Made by a program: the position numbers and the translations under genes. The notes below the pieces were generated by a model. It had not been told where the DNA came from. It saw only the letters and a list, made by a program, of their open reading frames with translations, and did no database searches. 64,000 bases of DNA from Taudactylus pleione (lineage: Eukaryota > Chordata > Amphibia > Anura > Myobatrachidae): NCBI GenBank assembly GCA_031769625.1, contig JAUIMM010000126.1, forward strand, positions 4,426,001 through 4,490,000, in the 5' to 3' direction. Numbering within the stretch: the stretch's first letter is position 1; each line of letters starts with the position of its first letter. Shown piece by piece: positions 54,698 through 64,000 of this stretch.

Positions 54698-56132
54698 CAT
54701 AGGCCCGGCGACAGGGGGGACTAAGGGGACACCCATATCATGTCCAGAGGGGCCCTCGAGGATCGGATGGGGCCGTGGATGGTGGTATCTGTTCTAGCTG
54801 GCGGGCTGCAGCTGCTGAGACCCATAGCAGCCACCCAGTCCCAGCTCCAAGTCCCCTATAGCCTGGCCCAGGCAGCGCTGGGCTTTTCCAGGTGGCTCAG
54901 CTCTGGCCCGGGCGAGCCTGACCTTTAGGTGAGCAATACGGTGGCATGATGTCATAGGTCATGTCGCTGCAAGTCGGGCAGACTCCAGGTTGTGGTGTGG
55001 AAGGGGAGGGAATTTAGACATTACCATTGAGGTGATGGAAGTGGATAGATCCCTGGATGGTAGAGGAATAGGGGCTTGCTCAGGGGAAGATGATGGGTGC
55101 TGGGGATGGAAGAAAGTGAAGGAAGCATAGGAAGCTGATATGGACAGGGGGCATAGAAAGCTGATAGGGGCTGGGGCAGCTGAAGGTGATGGGAGCTAGG
55201 GATAGAGAAAGATGAAGGGGCATAGGAAGGTTACATGGACTGGGGGCAGAGGAAGGTGTCATGGGCTTGGGGGTACAGGAAGGTGATGGGGTCTGGGGAC
55301 AGTGGGGGGAGATGGGGCCTGGGGATAGAGGAGGATGAAAAGGCAGAGGAAGGTGCTGGGAGTAGTTGACATGGGCTGGGGATGGAGAAAGGTGAAGGGG
55401 CAGAGGAAGGTGATAGGGGCTGGGGCAGGGGAAGATAATGGGTGCTGGAGATGGAAGAAGGTGAAGGGGCATAGGAAGCTGATAGGGGCTGGCAGCAGCA
55501 TGAGGTGATGGGAGCTGGGGATAGAGAAAGATGAAGGGGCATAGGAAGGTGATGGGGCTGGGGGCAGAAGAAGGTGATGGGGGCTGGGGACAGTGAAATG
55601 TGATGGGGGCTGGGGATAGAGGAAGATGAAGATGCTGGGGGTAGAAGTTGACATGGGCTAGGGACAGAGAAAGGTGAAGGGGCAGAGGAAGATTATGGGG
55701 GCAGAGGAAGGTGATGGGGCTGGGGCAAAGAAAGGTGATGGGGCTAGGGGTGGAGGAAGGTGAAGGGGCAGAGGAAGGTTGATGGGGCTGAGACAATAGG
55801 TGATGGGGCTTCTAGGCTGAGGATGTGATAAGAGGCTGAATTTGAGGAAGATGAGGAGTACTGTGGATAGCAGAGCACTATCATCAAGAAGACCTTGGAA
55901 GAGACAGCAGACAAGAACTACAGCCTGCATCGTTCGTGACACAGAGACAGTGTGGTAAGTCATAGTGTATTCTTACTTTATTTAAAGGCTAGCATATCTT
56001 TCAGTTAATATTCTGATGCTTCACATGTCACACATGCAGGGGAGGGATGTGCGGGATTAGGGGTGGTGGTGAGAAGGTGGGGCCCCCAGAGACATCAGTG
56101 TACCGGGCCTGAGAATTATGTTGCCAGCCCTG
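54698..56132. mobile_element. hAT element inside the split MITE, with minisatellite core
   Basis: The flanks are CATACACG (54690-54697) and CATACACA (56133-56140). The ends CATAGGCCCGGCGACA and GTTGCCAGCCCTG are imperfectly inverted. The centre is the G-rich minisatellite at 55060-55800. No transposase was found. Confidence 0.7.
55060..55810. repeat. G-rich minisatellite (GGGCTGGGG..AGAGGAAGGTGA units)
   Basis: About twenty-five imperfect purine-rich units of 22-30 bp occupy this tract. A 238-codon minus-strand frame exists only because the complement lacks stop triplets; its translation is Pro/Ser/Leu repeats. Runs of GGGG at short spacing could form quadruplexes. Confidence 0.9.
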
Positions 56133-57122
56133 CATACACATGACAGTTAGGAGCTGATTGGTTGGAGCACCATTTAAGAATAGTAACAAGTGATAACAGG
56201 AATATCACTCATTATTAAATATGCCTTTAGTATGACAAGTTGCATTTCAGTGTCTTCATATGTTGCGTGTTTGACCGGGACATTGAAGTGTTTTCACATG
56301 ATCATTTAGAACAGTACCTTAAACAGAGAATACTTCAGAAGAGGATTATGATATAATGGGTATAACTGAGACTTGACTAGAGATGTGCTCTGACCCCCGT
56401 GTTTTGGTTTTGGATCTGGATCTCCCCTGGTTTTGGATCTGGCTTGGTTTTGCAAAACCTCACCTCTGTGTATTGTTTTTTGGTTTTGGATCTGGATTTT
56501 TTCCTAAAAAGTCATAAACCGCTAAAATCACATAGAATGGGCCTTTTTTGTTCTTACAGTATTATTAACCTCAATAACATTTATTTCAACTTGTTTTCAG
56601 TCAATTTTGACGACCTCAAGGCTCACTATATTGTTTTCATCCAGTTTAGGCCCAAAATTTGACCAAGCTAGCTGGCTGACTAAGCTAGGCGACAGCAGGT
56701 GGCGGCACAAACACATGTCAGTTCAACTTCACACATGACACATCCGGAAACACTTTTATTATTCAACAGAGGCCTGAGGGAGTTGGAGTATGTATGTAGT
56801 TGAAGGCAGGTCAGGGACAGGAAGGGTTGATTGGTAGTAAATTTAATTTTGTTTTGTGATTTCAAAGAAAAATTATGAGGGAGAAGGGGAGAGGAGAGGG
56901 CATTTACAAAAAAAATGTGATACATTCACATCTGTCCTTGCCACAGAAGAATCCTTGAGCATGGCTGCTGCTGCTGGGAGTTGATTTTTCTCATCCCAGA
57001 AGGGGACCGGGAAGACTTCTAGTAGTGATTTCCACATGAAAAAGCATTTCCCAACCTGTACAGGGACATAAAAAAAAACATAGTTAGTTAGTGGCCTCAA
57101 GCGTAAGATCTATGATTTAAGT

Positions 57123-57319
57123 TAAGGGTAGTCAACCCTGGTCTTCGAGAGCTACCAACAGTGCATGTTTTCCAGGTCTCCCTCACAGAATCACAAGTAT
57201 AATAATTAATTCCACCTGTGGATCTTTCTAATTGTGTTGGTGAGTAATAAATACACCTGCGCATCAGCTAGGTTGTCTGGAAAATGTGAGCTATCGAGGA
57301 CTGAGGTTGGCTACCCCTG
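57123..57319. mobile_element. hAT MITE (GGTAGCCAACC type), copy 3
   Basis: The flanks are ATTTAAGT (57115-57122) and ATTTAAGG (57320-57327). The ends TAAGGGTAGTCAACCCTGGTC and GAGGTTGGCTACCCCTG are inverted. It interrupts transposase scraps of the hAT relic. Confidence 0.85.
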
Positions 57320-57504
57320 ATTTAAGGCCTTATGTTGTGTCTTTCTTGAGAATACTGTGCCTGCTTTTGCTGCTTGGAGTGGATTTTCATCCCAGAAGGG
57401 GACAAGGAAGAGTGCTCTCCAGAACCAATTGACTTAAATAATTCTTTGCACACTTTCTGTAAAGGCATTTCCCAACTTGTACAGGGTCATTTAAAAAAAA
57501 ACAG

Positions 57505-57801
57505 AGTAATGCTGCATACACATGGGATGAATTTCCTGAACGATATGCACAATAATGATATTGTTGAACAATATATCATTCATATCGTTAATTTTTAGGC
57601 AGTGAATGATCGACCAACGATGCGCGTTCCCGCATGGTTGATGAAGATATCTTTCATTGTCCATGCATGCAGGCCAACTTGGACGATATCATCAATTTTC
57701 CCTGTTCAGAGATGTGGTAGGAAGACTCACTGAAAGATATCTTTGAAAGATATCTTTCAAGTCATTGGTGGTACAGATCGTACCATGTGTATGCATCTTT
57801 A
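57505..57801. mobile_element. MITE with GCATACACATGG ends
   Basis: The ends AATGCTGCATACACATGG and CCATGTGTATGCATCTTT form an inverted repeat of about 17 bp. The interior has palindromic AAAGATATCTTT and ATATCGTT/AACGATAT motifs (for example 57740-57770). The target duplication is unclear. Confidence 0.65.
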
Positions 57802-57909
57802 GTTAGTGGCTTTCAAACTGCCATTGTTCCCACTGTCCAATTAACCAGATCAGATATGTGAACAAGCAGAACAGAGCATTAAATGCAATATTTCAGATTT
57901 AAGGTTTAA

Positions 57910-58225
57910 GGGCCTAATTCAGACTTTGGAATAGAGTGAGATATCTCTCTCAACTGATCATCTTGGTGAAACCATGCTGCACTGCAGGTGGGGCAGATTT
58001 AAAATGTGCAGAGAGATTTAGATTTGGGAGGAGTATTTCCAAACTGACTAATTGTAGAGTAATAAAAAATCTGTGCAGTATCTGTGGGCTACATGTAATA
58101 GCAGCCAGTATTTACCCCACATGTAAAAAAAATATGTATTTACACCCCTTGCCAAGCAATATGGTTTGTTCAGGTTCACAGTTGAGAAAAATATCTCATT
58201 CTATTCCCAACTCTGAATCAGGCCC
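57910..58225. mobile_element. MITE with GGGCCTAATTCAG ends and TAA duplication
   Basis: TAA flanks both sides (57907-57909 and 58226-58228). The ends GGGCCTAATTCAGACTTTGGAATAGAGTGAGATAT and ATATCTCATTCTATTCCCAACTCTGAATCAGGCCC are inverted over about 35 bp. It shares termini with the hairpin-chain family but is a simpler fold-back. Confidence 0.88.
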
Positions 58226-58474
58226 TAAGTCTTACATTGTATATTTTTTGGGATATCTTGAGCACCATGCCTGCTTGCTGGGAGCGTATTTTTATCCCAG
58301 AAGGGATGAAGAGATTGTTTTCTCTTCGCAAGGGAAACAGATCTAAAGAGAAATAGATACATGTAAATAACTACTGGCAGGAAAAAGAGGCAATTTGTGG
58401 ATATATTAAGTTTCTAACTAAAAATTAAAAGTGTTCATGTTGCCACTTGCTATGGGCAACATGAAGAACATTAA

Positions 58475-58740
58475 CATTCTTTGCTTTACCTGAGCTGCCC
58501 ACCCACCTTCCAGTGTGTACTCACTCAGAAAGAGTTTTCAGCACAGCCGGGAACCTTGTCAGTGATCGCCGTGAGCCTACTTCCCCAAAATGTGGAAAAG
58601 ATGATATCCATCAAAATTAACTTCAAATTCTACGAGAAAGACCTTTACCATCACTTACGTGCAAAAATTACAGAGGCACCTGTAATGGTGGATTCCAGCG
58701 GGGACAAATTAATATTGTGTGAAGATGATGATGTATAGAT
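58475..58740 (+). pseudogene. hAT transposase C-terminal dimerisation domain fragment
   Basis: The frame around 58481-58738 carries QKEFSAQPGTL and LLPQNVEKMISIKINF, with neighbouring frames supplying the rest. These match the conserved hAT C-terminal block (SERVFSTAG..., L.P..VE.L.FL..N) that mediates transposase dimerisation. Frame changes are needed to read it, so it is dead. It belongs to the relic that starts at 56378. Confidence 0.75.
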
Positions 58741-58802
58741 CACCCCAGAGTATACCATCACCCAAGGCTATATCGTCATCCCATCCTCTGTTGTGTATAA
58801 AT

Positions 58803-60991
58803 TAGGGATGAGCGGGTTCGGTTCCCTGAGAACCGAACCCACCCGAACTTCGGGGATCCGGGGCGATCCGAGCCCAAGCTCGGATCTCCCTGTCTGCCCC
58901 GGATCCCTCTCCCGAGGCAAAACCTCGAGATCTGCTGTCGGATCTCGAGGTTTTGCCTCGAGCGGCCATTTAAAAAAAAATGCCTTTGCCTTTAATGGGC
59001 AAAGTGCTGATTGGCTGACAGAGCCGTCTGTCACGGCTCTCAGCCAATCAGCATTATGGTGCTCATTTGCATGTAGCACGGACTCGTGAGATCCGTGCTA
59101 CATGCATCTGTGTGATTGACAGTGACACAGAGCACAGATGGGTCAGTGAGACCCGTCTGTGCTGCTGTGTATTTCAATGACACAGATGCACGCACGGACC
59201 AGGAGATCCGTGCTACTTGCATCTGTGTCATTGACACAGAGCACTAACGGGTCCGTGAGACCCGTCTGTGCTGCTGTGGTAAATAAAAAAAAAAAAACCT
59301 GTGTAAAAAGAGAAAAAAATGGCGTCCCCCCCCCAAAAAAAGAGCAACCAGCCCCGGGCATTAGTGACCCAGTGCTGGGTGTGCTTAAATACAGGGGACA
59401 AACGACATAGGGGTCCCCTGTACTTAAACACAACCAGCACCGGGCTAGTCAGAACCAGAGCTGGTTGCCAAAATACGGGGGACAAACGACGTAGGGGTCC
59501 CCCGTATTCTGCGCAACCAGCTCTGGGCTCTGATCCGGTCCTGGTTCTGGAAATACAGGGGAAAAAAATGAGTAGGGTTCCCCTGTATGTTCCAGAACCA
59601 GCACTGGACTTTTTCTAGCGGGGGGCTGATGCCACAGCCAGGGGAGCCCTTTCACCGGGCCCCCCAGCCGCAGCATCAGCCCTGACCGCTAGTCAGCCCA
59701 GGCCGGGGATCCCTGGAGAGCTGGGGACCCCCCCAATAAAGGGGTCACCCTCTCCAGGGCACCCCAGGCCCAGGCTGATAGCCCGGGGCTATCCCCGCCA
59801 CCCCTGGTGGCGGTGGGTGGCGGGTTGATTGTGTGGTGTGGTGTAAATAAAGAATATCAAACATTGTCTTTACAAGTAGAACTGCAAGTCCCAGCAAGCC
59901 TGCCCCGCATGCTGGTACTTGGAGAACCACAAGTACCAGCATGCAGGGCATTAAGGGCCCACTAGTACCTGTAGTTCACCTGTAAAAAAATGTTTAAAAA
60001 AAACACAGGACACACACACCGTGGGTCCCCAGCTCTCCAGGGATCCCCGGCCTGGGCTGACTAGCGGTCAGGGTTGATGCTGCGGCTGGGGGGCCCGGTG
60101 AAAGGGCTCCCCTGGCTGTGGCATCAGCCCCCCGCTAGAAAAAGTCCAGTGCTGGTTCTGGAACATACAGGGGAACCCTACTCATTTTTTGTCCCCTATA
60201 TTTCCAGAACCAGGACCGGATCAGAGCCCAGAGCTGGTTGCGCAGAATACAGGGGACCCCTACGTCGTTTGTCCCCCGTATTTTGGCAACCAGCGCTGGT
60301 TCTGACTAGCCCGGTGCTGGTTGTGCTTAAGTACAGGGGACCCCTACGTCGTTTGTCCCCTGTATTTAAGCACACCCAGCACTGGGTTACTAATGCCCGG
60401 GGCTGGTTGCTCTTTTTTGGGGGGGTGCACGCCATTTTTTTCTTTTTTTACACAGGTTTTTTTTTTTTTTTTTTACCACAGCAGCACAGACGGGTCTCAC
60501 GGACCTGTCATTGCTCTGTGCCAATCACACAGATGCATGTAGCACGGATCTCCCGGGTTCGTGCTACATGCAAATGGGCACCATAACGCTGATTGGCTTC
60601 CTGTCTGCCACTGCAGTGCCACTCCTAGATGGGCCACGTGTTTGTGCCGCCCCCTTGTGTCGCTTAGCATAGTCATCCAGCTTCCTCGGTACAACCTTTT
60701 GGCCTAAAAACAATATTGTGAGGTGTGAGGTGTTCAGAATAGAGTGGAAATGAGTGGAAATTAATGTTATTGGGGTTATTAATAGCGTAGGAACAAAAAA
60801 AGGCCCATTTATGTGATTTTAGCGGTTTTTTTTTATTTTTTAAGAAAAAATCCAGATCCAAAACACAAAACCCAGAACCCAAAACACGGAAGGGTGGTTT
60901 TGGCAAAACCAATCCAGATCCAAAACACGAAGAAAGATCCAGATCCAAAACCAAAACACAAAACACGAAAAGTGTCCGGTGCACACCCCTA
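58803..60991. mobile_element. chimeric hAT-type unit with two different ends and a giant inverted repeat
   Basis: The octamer GTATAAAT flanks it perfectly (58795-58802 and 60992-60999). The left end is TAGGGATGAGCGGGTTCGG (same family as 52030-52289), whereas the right end is GTCCGGTGCACACCCCTA, the other family (53007, 56378). Between them two arms (about 58985-59745 and 60015-60605) are nearly reverse complementary, with a loop of about 270 bp. The unit lacks a transposase. Confidence 0.8.
59280..60480. repeat. long inverted repeat, arms of at least 460 bp
   Basis: Arm 1 contains GCAACCAGCCCCGGGCATTA, AAATACAGGGGACAAACGAC, GTTCCAGAACCAGCACTGGA and ATCCCTGGAGAGCTGGGGAC in order to about 59745. 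Arm 2 (about 60020-60480) holds their reverse complements in reverse order. Within each arm are smaller stems (for example AGGGGTCCCCTGTA with TACAGGGGA). The loop holds CAAGTACCAGCATGC(A)GGGC and its inverse. Matching frames on opposite strands (59449-59676 minus, 60074-60300 plus) are a by-product. Confidence 0.92.
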
Positions 60992-60999
60992 GTATAAAT

Positions 61000-61265
61000 T
61001 ACAGCTGCGCTCCCAGTTAGATTGGGCATTCATTGTCCACAGAGGTGGATGTGAGCTCCATTTTAGACCATATCATCACACCCCCTACACATCTTCTGAC
61101 CTGGGTTACAGAAGGAGCAGCTGCACTCTGGAATATGGTTGCATGGTGTTGCCCCTCTGACTCACTGAAATTCAGGTAGAGGGGCCATGGGTAGGGAGTA
61201 TGGACACTATAATCAGAGAACACAGTTTTTGCTGCTTTATTCCATTTTTTAAACCATATCCTCTA
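61000..61265 (+). other. hAT relic sequence after the nested unit
   Basis: This continues the sequence interrupted at 58795-58802 and has no recognised domain. Short frames only. Confidence 0.35.
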
Positions 61266-61269
61266 TTTT

Positions 61270-61965
61270 CACCTTTGAAAATGTTTTATGCAAATCTCAG
61301 CAGAGGCGTTTGTAATGCCATGGCTAATGCGCACAAACACTGAAAAAAAAACACATTGATTGATTATTTTTAGGGGGCACATAGGAGGGAGAGCACATAA
61401 AAGAAGCATCAGCCTCTTGATGAATGACGCAGGCAGCACAGCATCCCTGCGCACCTATGTTGCTGATAAATGTGGCTAACGTGCACCCACCAAAATAAAT
61501 AGTTTTTATTGTTTCACTAGTGGTATGGCTAACATGCACACACAAAAAATTGTTTTTTGTTTTTGTTTTTTTTTCACACTGGGGGTGAAGAGCACCCCTG
61601 AAAGAGGCAGCAGCCCCTTGACAGACAGCAGCACAGCACCCCTGCGTGCCTACACCGATGACAGGTGTGACTAACACGCACACAAAAAAAATTGTTTATA
61701 TATATTTTTTTAACACTGGGGTGAACCCCTGAAAGAGGCAGCAGCCCCTTAACAGACAGCAGCACAGCACCCCTGCACTGATGACAAGTGTGGCTAACAC
61801 TAATTTTTTTTTCATTTTTTTCATACTGGGGGTGGTTGAAGAGCACCCCTGAAGGACAGAGAACCCCCTGGACAACACAGCACTACAGCTAGCCAGCACC
61901 TTTGGACAGGACAACAGCCAGCCCCTATGGACAGGACAACAGCCAGCCAGCCCCTCTATAACCTT
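61270..61965. repeat. hAT-type subterminal repeats, about 120-bp units
   Basis: At least four imperfect units contain TGGCTAA(C/T)(A/G)(T/C)GCACAC, an A- or T-run, CACTGGGG(T)GAAGAGCACCCCTGA, and AGGCAGCAGCCCCTTGACAGACAGCAGCACAGCACC. They begin at about 61318, 61466, 61527, 61668 and 61790. Compare 41880-42215 in the other hAT. Confidence 0.8.
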
Positions 61966-61980
61966 TTTGCCTGAGCAGGT

Positions 61981-62560
61981 TAAATCTTATTAAAAATAAA
62001 CAGCACATGGGTTAATAGGGATTTAAAAAAATACATTTTAATATAAATTCCCTTATACATTTAAATTATATGGTAACAAAAATGTAATAGGAAGGAGCTA
62101 AGTTTTTAACTAGATAAAACTGAAAATCATTGTGGAGATACATGGAAGATTGCAAATTGTGCATAAAGGAAATCTTATTACAAAGACGGCAAGTCTCATA
62201 TACAATATTTTACACAAAAGTGCAAGGACAGACTGTATGCGTGTGTTCCGCTGTTTCTCTTCATTATAGGCCAGGTATGTCTGATGAACATGGGTGCTAG
62301 GACAGACTGAGGGCATTCCCCATAGGTCGGTTGGATTGCCAGGTGGGCACTAGGGTCAACATTCACCTTAGCATGTGAGCACATATAAGTGATTACTGGG
62401 TGTCTGAGGCACAAGCACAGATGCATTATCAAGAACCTGTGTTACTATTTGGGACTTGCCAATTAGCTTGTCCAAGCCAAATATACAATCTAGTACCCAC
62501 CTTCTAACTCAAACAACTGGGTATTGTCATGTTTGGTGTCTGAGAGTTACCTGACTCAGG
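61981..62560. other. unassigned non-coding DNA
   Basis: No element or exon recognised; two overlapping minus-strand frames lack motifs. Confidence 0.4.
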
Positions 62561-62734
62561 TGATGAATTGGATTCAGCGGAGATCGGCATGACAGGAATC
62601 ACAGATGAGGTAGATAGCTCTATTGCAAGACTTATGTGGCAGTGAGAACTGCCTTTGAAGATAAATGACAGGAACTTGGAACCAGTAGAAAACTCGGAGG
62701 AACCGGACTGGGACCTGCAGGAAGACTTGCTGAG

Positions 62735-62884
62735 TTGAACTGGTGAACTTGGAACTTGACTCTGGACTGGAGTGACGTGGATTGAACTTAAGAACTTGGG
62801 CTTTGACTCCGGACTGGAGTGACGTGGATTGCACTGAAGAACTTGGGCTTTGATTCCAGACTTGAGTGACGTGGATTGAACAGA
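62735..62884. repeat. tandem repeat, 54-57-bp units
   Basis: Three units contain GAACTTGGGCTTTGA(C/T)TCC, GGACTGGAGTGACGTGGATTG and AACTTAA, starting at about 62745, 62790 and 62838. The array is cut by the element at 62885 and related GGACTGG / GGAATGG phrases resume at 63606-63690. Confidence 0.85.
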
Positions 62885-63602
62885 GGGCCTGATTCAGAGC
62901 CGGACGCTCTGACCAGAGCGCTCGCTCTGAATCAGGGCCCTCCTCCATGAAAATGGAGCGGCCTCTTGGACGCTCGCATAGCTGTGGGTGATCACCCACA
63001 GCTATAGCAAGTGTCCATGATGATGGTCACGATGGTCAAGACCATCGCGACCATCGGGCTTGCGACGTAGACCCTGCGGTAGGGTCTCGCTGCCGCAAGC
63101 CCTGGAGTGATTTTGGCTCTATCAGAGCCAAAATCACTCCCACTGACATCACTACTGATGTCAGTGGGGCCGGCTTCAGATGGTAGGCGTTCCCATGCGA
63201 ACACCTCCGTCTGGCAGCCATGCCCCCGGCACGCCCACCAAAGGAGGCGTGCTGTCACTCACCATCGACAGCACGCCCCCTTTGGTGCCAGACCCATAAC
63301 GACGGCTTGGCCGTCGTTATTCGGGTCTCACGTATGCACACGACGGAGCTCCCTCCGTCGTGCGCATGCGCAATTCGGCACCATCGACCCGCTTGCGAGC
63401 ATCCTCATTTACGAGACCCTACCACATCGCGACCATCGCTACCATATTGACCATTGCGACCATCTTCCTGGCAGCTCGCTATAGCTGTGGGCGGTCACCC
63501 ACAGCTATGCGGGCGGCCAGGAGGCCGCTCTAAAAAAACAAGAAGGCCGGCCCTGATTCAGAGCAAGCGCTCTGTCAGAGCGTCCGGCTCTGAATCAGGC
63601 CC
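62885..63602. mobile_element. composite hairpin-chain MITE, copy F, mirrored ends
   Basis: AGA flanks both sides (62882-62884 and 63603-63605). From 62885 to about 63415 it follows copy C block by block. From about 63420 to 63602 it carries the terminal blocks of the opposite orientation (GACCATCGCG..., TAGCTGTGGGCGGTCACCCACAGCTA at about 63480-63505, GCGCTCTGTCAGAGCGTCCGGCTCTGAATCAGGCCC). The whole copy is therefore a chain of hairpins that also has about 150-bp inverted ends. One target duplication around the whole shows it moved as a unit. Confidence 0.85.
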
Positions 63603-63605
63603 AGA

Positions 63606-64000
63606 ATCCGGATTGGGACCGGAATGGACAGAATCTGGGCTGGAACCGGAATGGGCTTGGAACTTGACTCTCGACTGGAATAATGTGAAAATGGCTGAAG
63701 GGAAATCAGGTAAGGCTGAGACGAGGGCTAAACAGGGTAATCTGGAAATGCTGTGACAAAGGCTGGAACTCAGGTGCAGGCTGGATTGGGTAATTGGGAA
63801 ACAGGTTCAGAAAGTGATAGGTAGGTTTGGGAATTTAAGGTTCAGATAGGAGTGGGTAGGAAGAAGGAGCAGGAGTTGATCCACAGCAGGAAGCAAGGCA
63901 GGGTAACATGGTGCAGGTTTGCAGGGAGCCAGGGACCAACCAAGAGTAGGGCAAGCATCAGAGCACAAGGCTAAGGTCAGGAGTGCAGGAACTCTCTTAT
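63606..64000. other. repeat-rich DNA resembling an LTR-element leader
   Basis: GGACTGG-type and GGAACTCAGGTGCAGG-type phrases recur loosely, as in the untranslated leaders of vertebrate gypsy elements. No gag start was found before the window ends, so this is a weak resemblance. Confidence 0.25.

Larger units (their letters stand above)
52419..56226. mobile_element. MITE with 60-bp inverted ends, split by about 3.6 kb of later insertions
   Basis: The left arm (GTCATATTTAATAATGAGTG, then TTATCACT, then CTTAAATGGTGCT) pairs with the right arm (AGCACCATTTAAG, AGTGATAAC, CACTCATTATTAAATATGCC). TTA flanks both ends (52416-52418 and 56227-56229). This identifies sequences 3.7 kb apart as halves of one element; everything between about 52520 and 56140 arrived later or expanded in place. 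Confidence 0.75.
56378..61980 (+). mobile_element. second hAT relic, rearranged, right end not found
   Basis: The left end is TAGAGATGTGCTCTGACCCCC (56378). Downstream are transposase scraps (56950-58740), a nested unit (58803-60991) and subterminal repeats (61270-61960) like those of the hAT at 41880. A matching right terminus and octamer were not found, so the element is truncated near 61980. Confidence 0.5.

Noticed and set aside
55080..55796. 238-codon Pro/Ser-rich minus-strand open frame
   Set aside because: It arises from the G-rich minisatellite whose complement lacks stop triplets. No start context or domain supports a gene.
60074..60586. 170-codon plus-strand frame
   Set aside because: The same peptide is encoded on the opposite strand at 59449-59676 because of the giant inverted repeat. 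No domain is recognisable.

Overview
This is a eukaryotic, almost certainly vertebrate, nuclear window that is AT-rich and made up almost entirely of transposable elements inserted into one another. The mixture is an L1/Tx1-type LINE, an L2-clade LINE, a Ty3/gypsy LTR retroelement, very many hAT elements with 8-bp target duplications, and MITEs with 3-bp target duplications. Together with long TA and CA tracts, this suggests a large amphibian (frog-like) genome. That assignment is inference; no diagnostic host gene was recognised. No bacterial-type operon, tRNA, rRNA or CRISPR array was seen. Nearly all open frames are relics of mobile elements or read-throughs of tandem repeats.

Layout. 1-3.1 kb: non-coding DNA, a nested pair of hairpin-chain elements (581-1624) and a hAT MITE (1659-2010). 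3.1-3.85 kb: possible LTR or degenerate repeat. 4.7-7.6 kb: decayed L2-clade LINE pieces. 9.0-9.45 kb: minisatellite. 11.77-20.03 kb: one structurally full-length but dead L1, bounded by an 11-bp target duplication and carrying three later insertions. 21.1-23.6 kb: possible minus-strand endogenous retrovirus remnant. 24.1-31.2 kb: MITEs, a 5'-truncated L1 inside a MITE, and a candidate host exon. 31.6-33.65 kb: minus-strand gypsy remnant with a tandem-repeat leader. 34.4-35.5 kb: G-rich minisatellite split by a hAT element. 36.57-42.34 kb: a hAT element with inverted subterminal repeat arrays and a broken transposase. 44.2-44.36 kb: the best candidate host exon (minus strand). 44.9-50.2 kb: small hAT and hairpin-chain MITEs. 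51.3-56.2 kb: a MITE split by nested elements, minisatellites and an element with LTR-like repeats. 56.4-62 kb: a second hAT relic carrying a chimeric hAT-like unit with a giant inverted repeat. 62.5-64 kb: tandem repeats and a composite hairpin-chain element.

The most unusual system is a dispersed family sharing the terminus GGGCCTGATTCAG. Its members of roughly 460-720 bp are built almost wall-to-wall from successive independent hairpins. At least three groups with unrelated internal sequence share this architecture and the same ends, often with 3-bp target duplications. Other notable points are a 2.2-kb unit with two different hAT-type ends but one perfect 8-bp target duplication (58803-60991), and a membrane-anchor-like open frame with an in-frame 54-bp duplication inside the L1 3' region (19012-19365).
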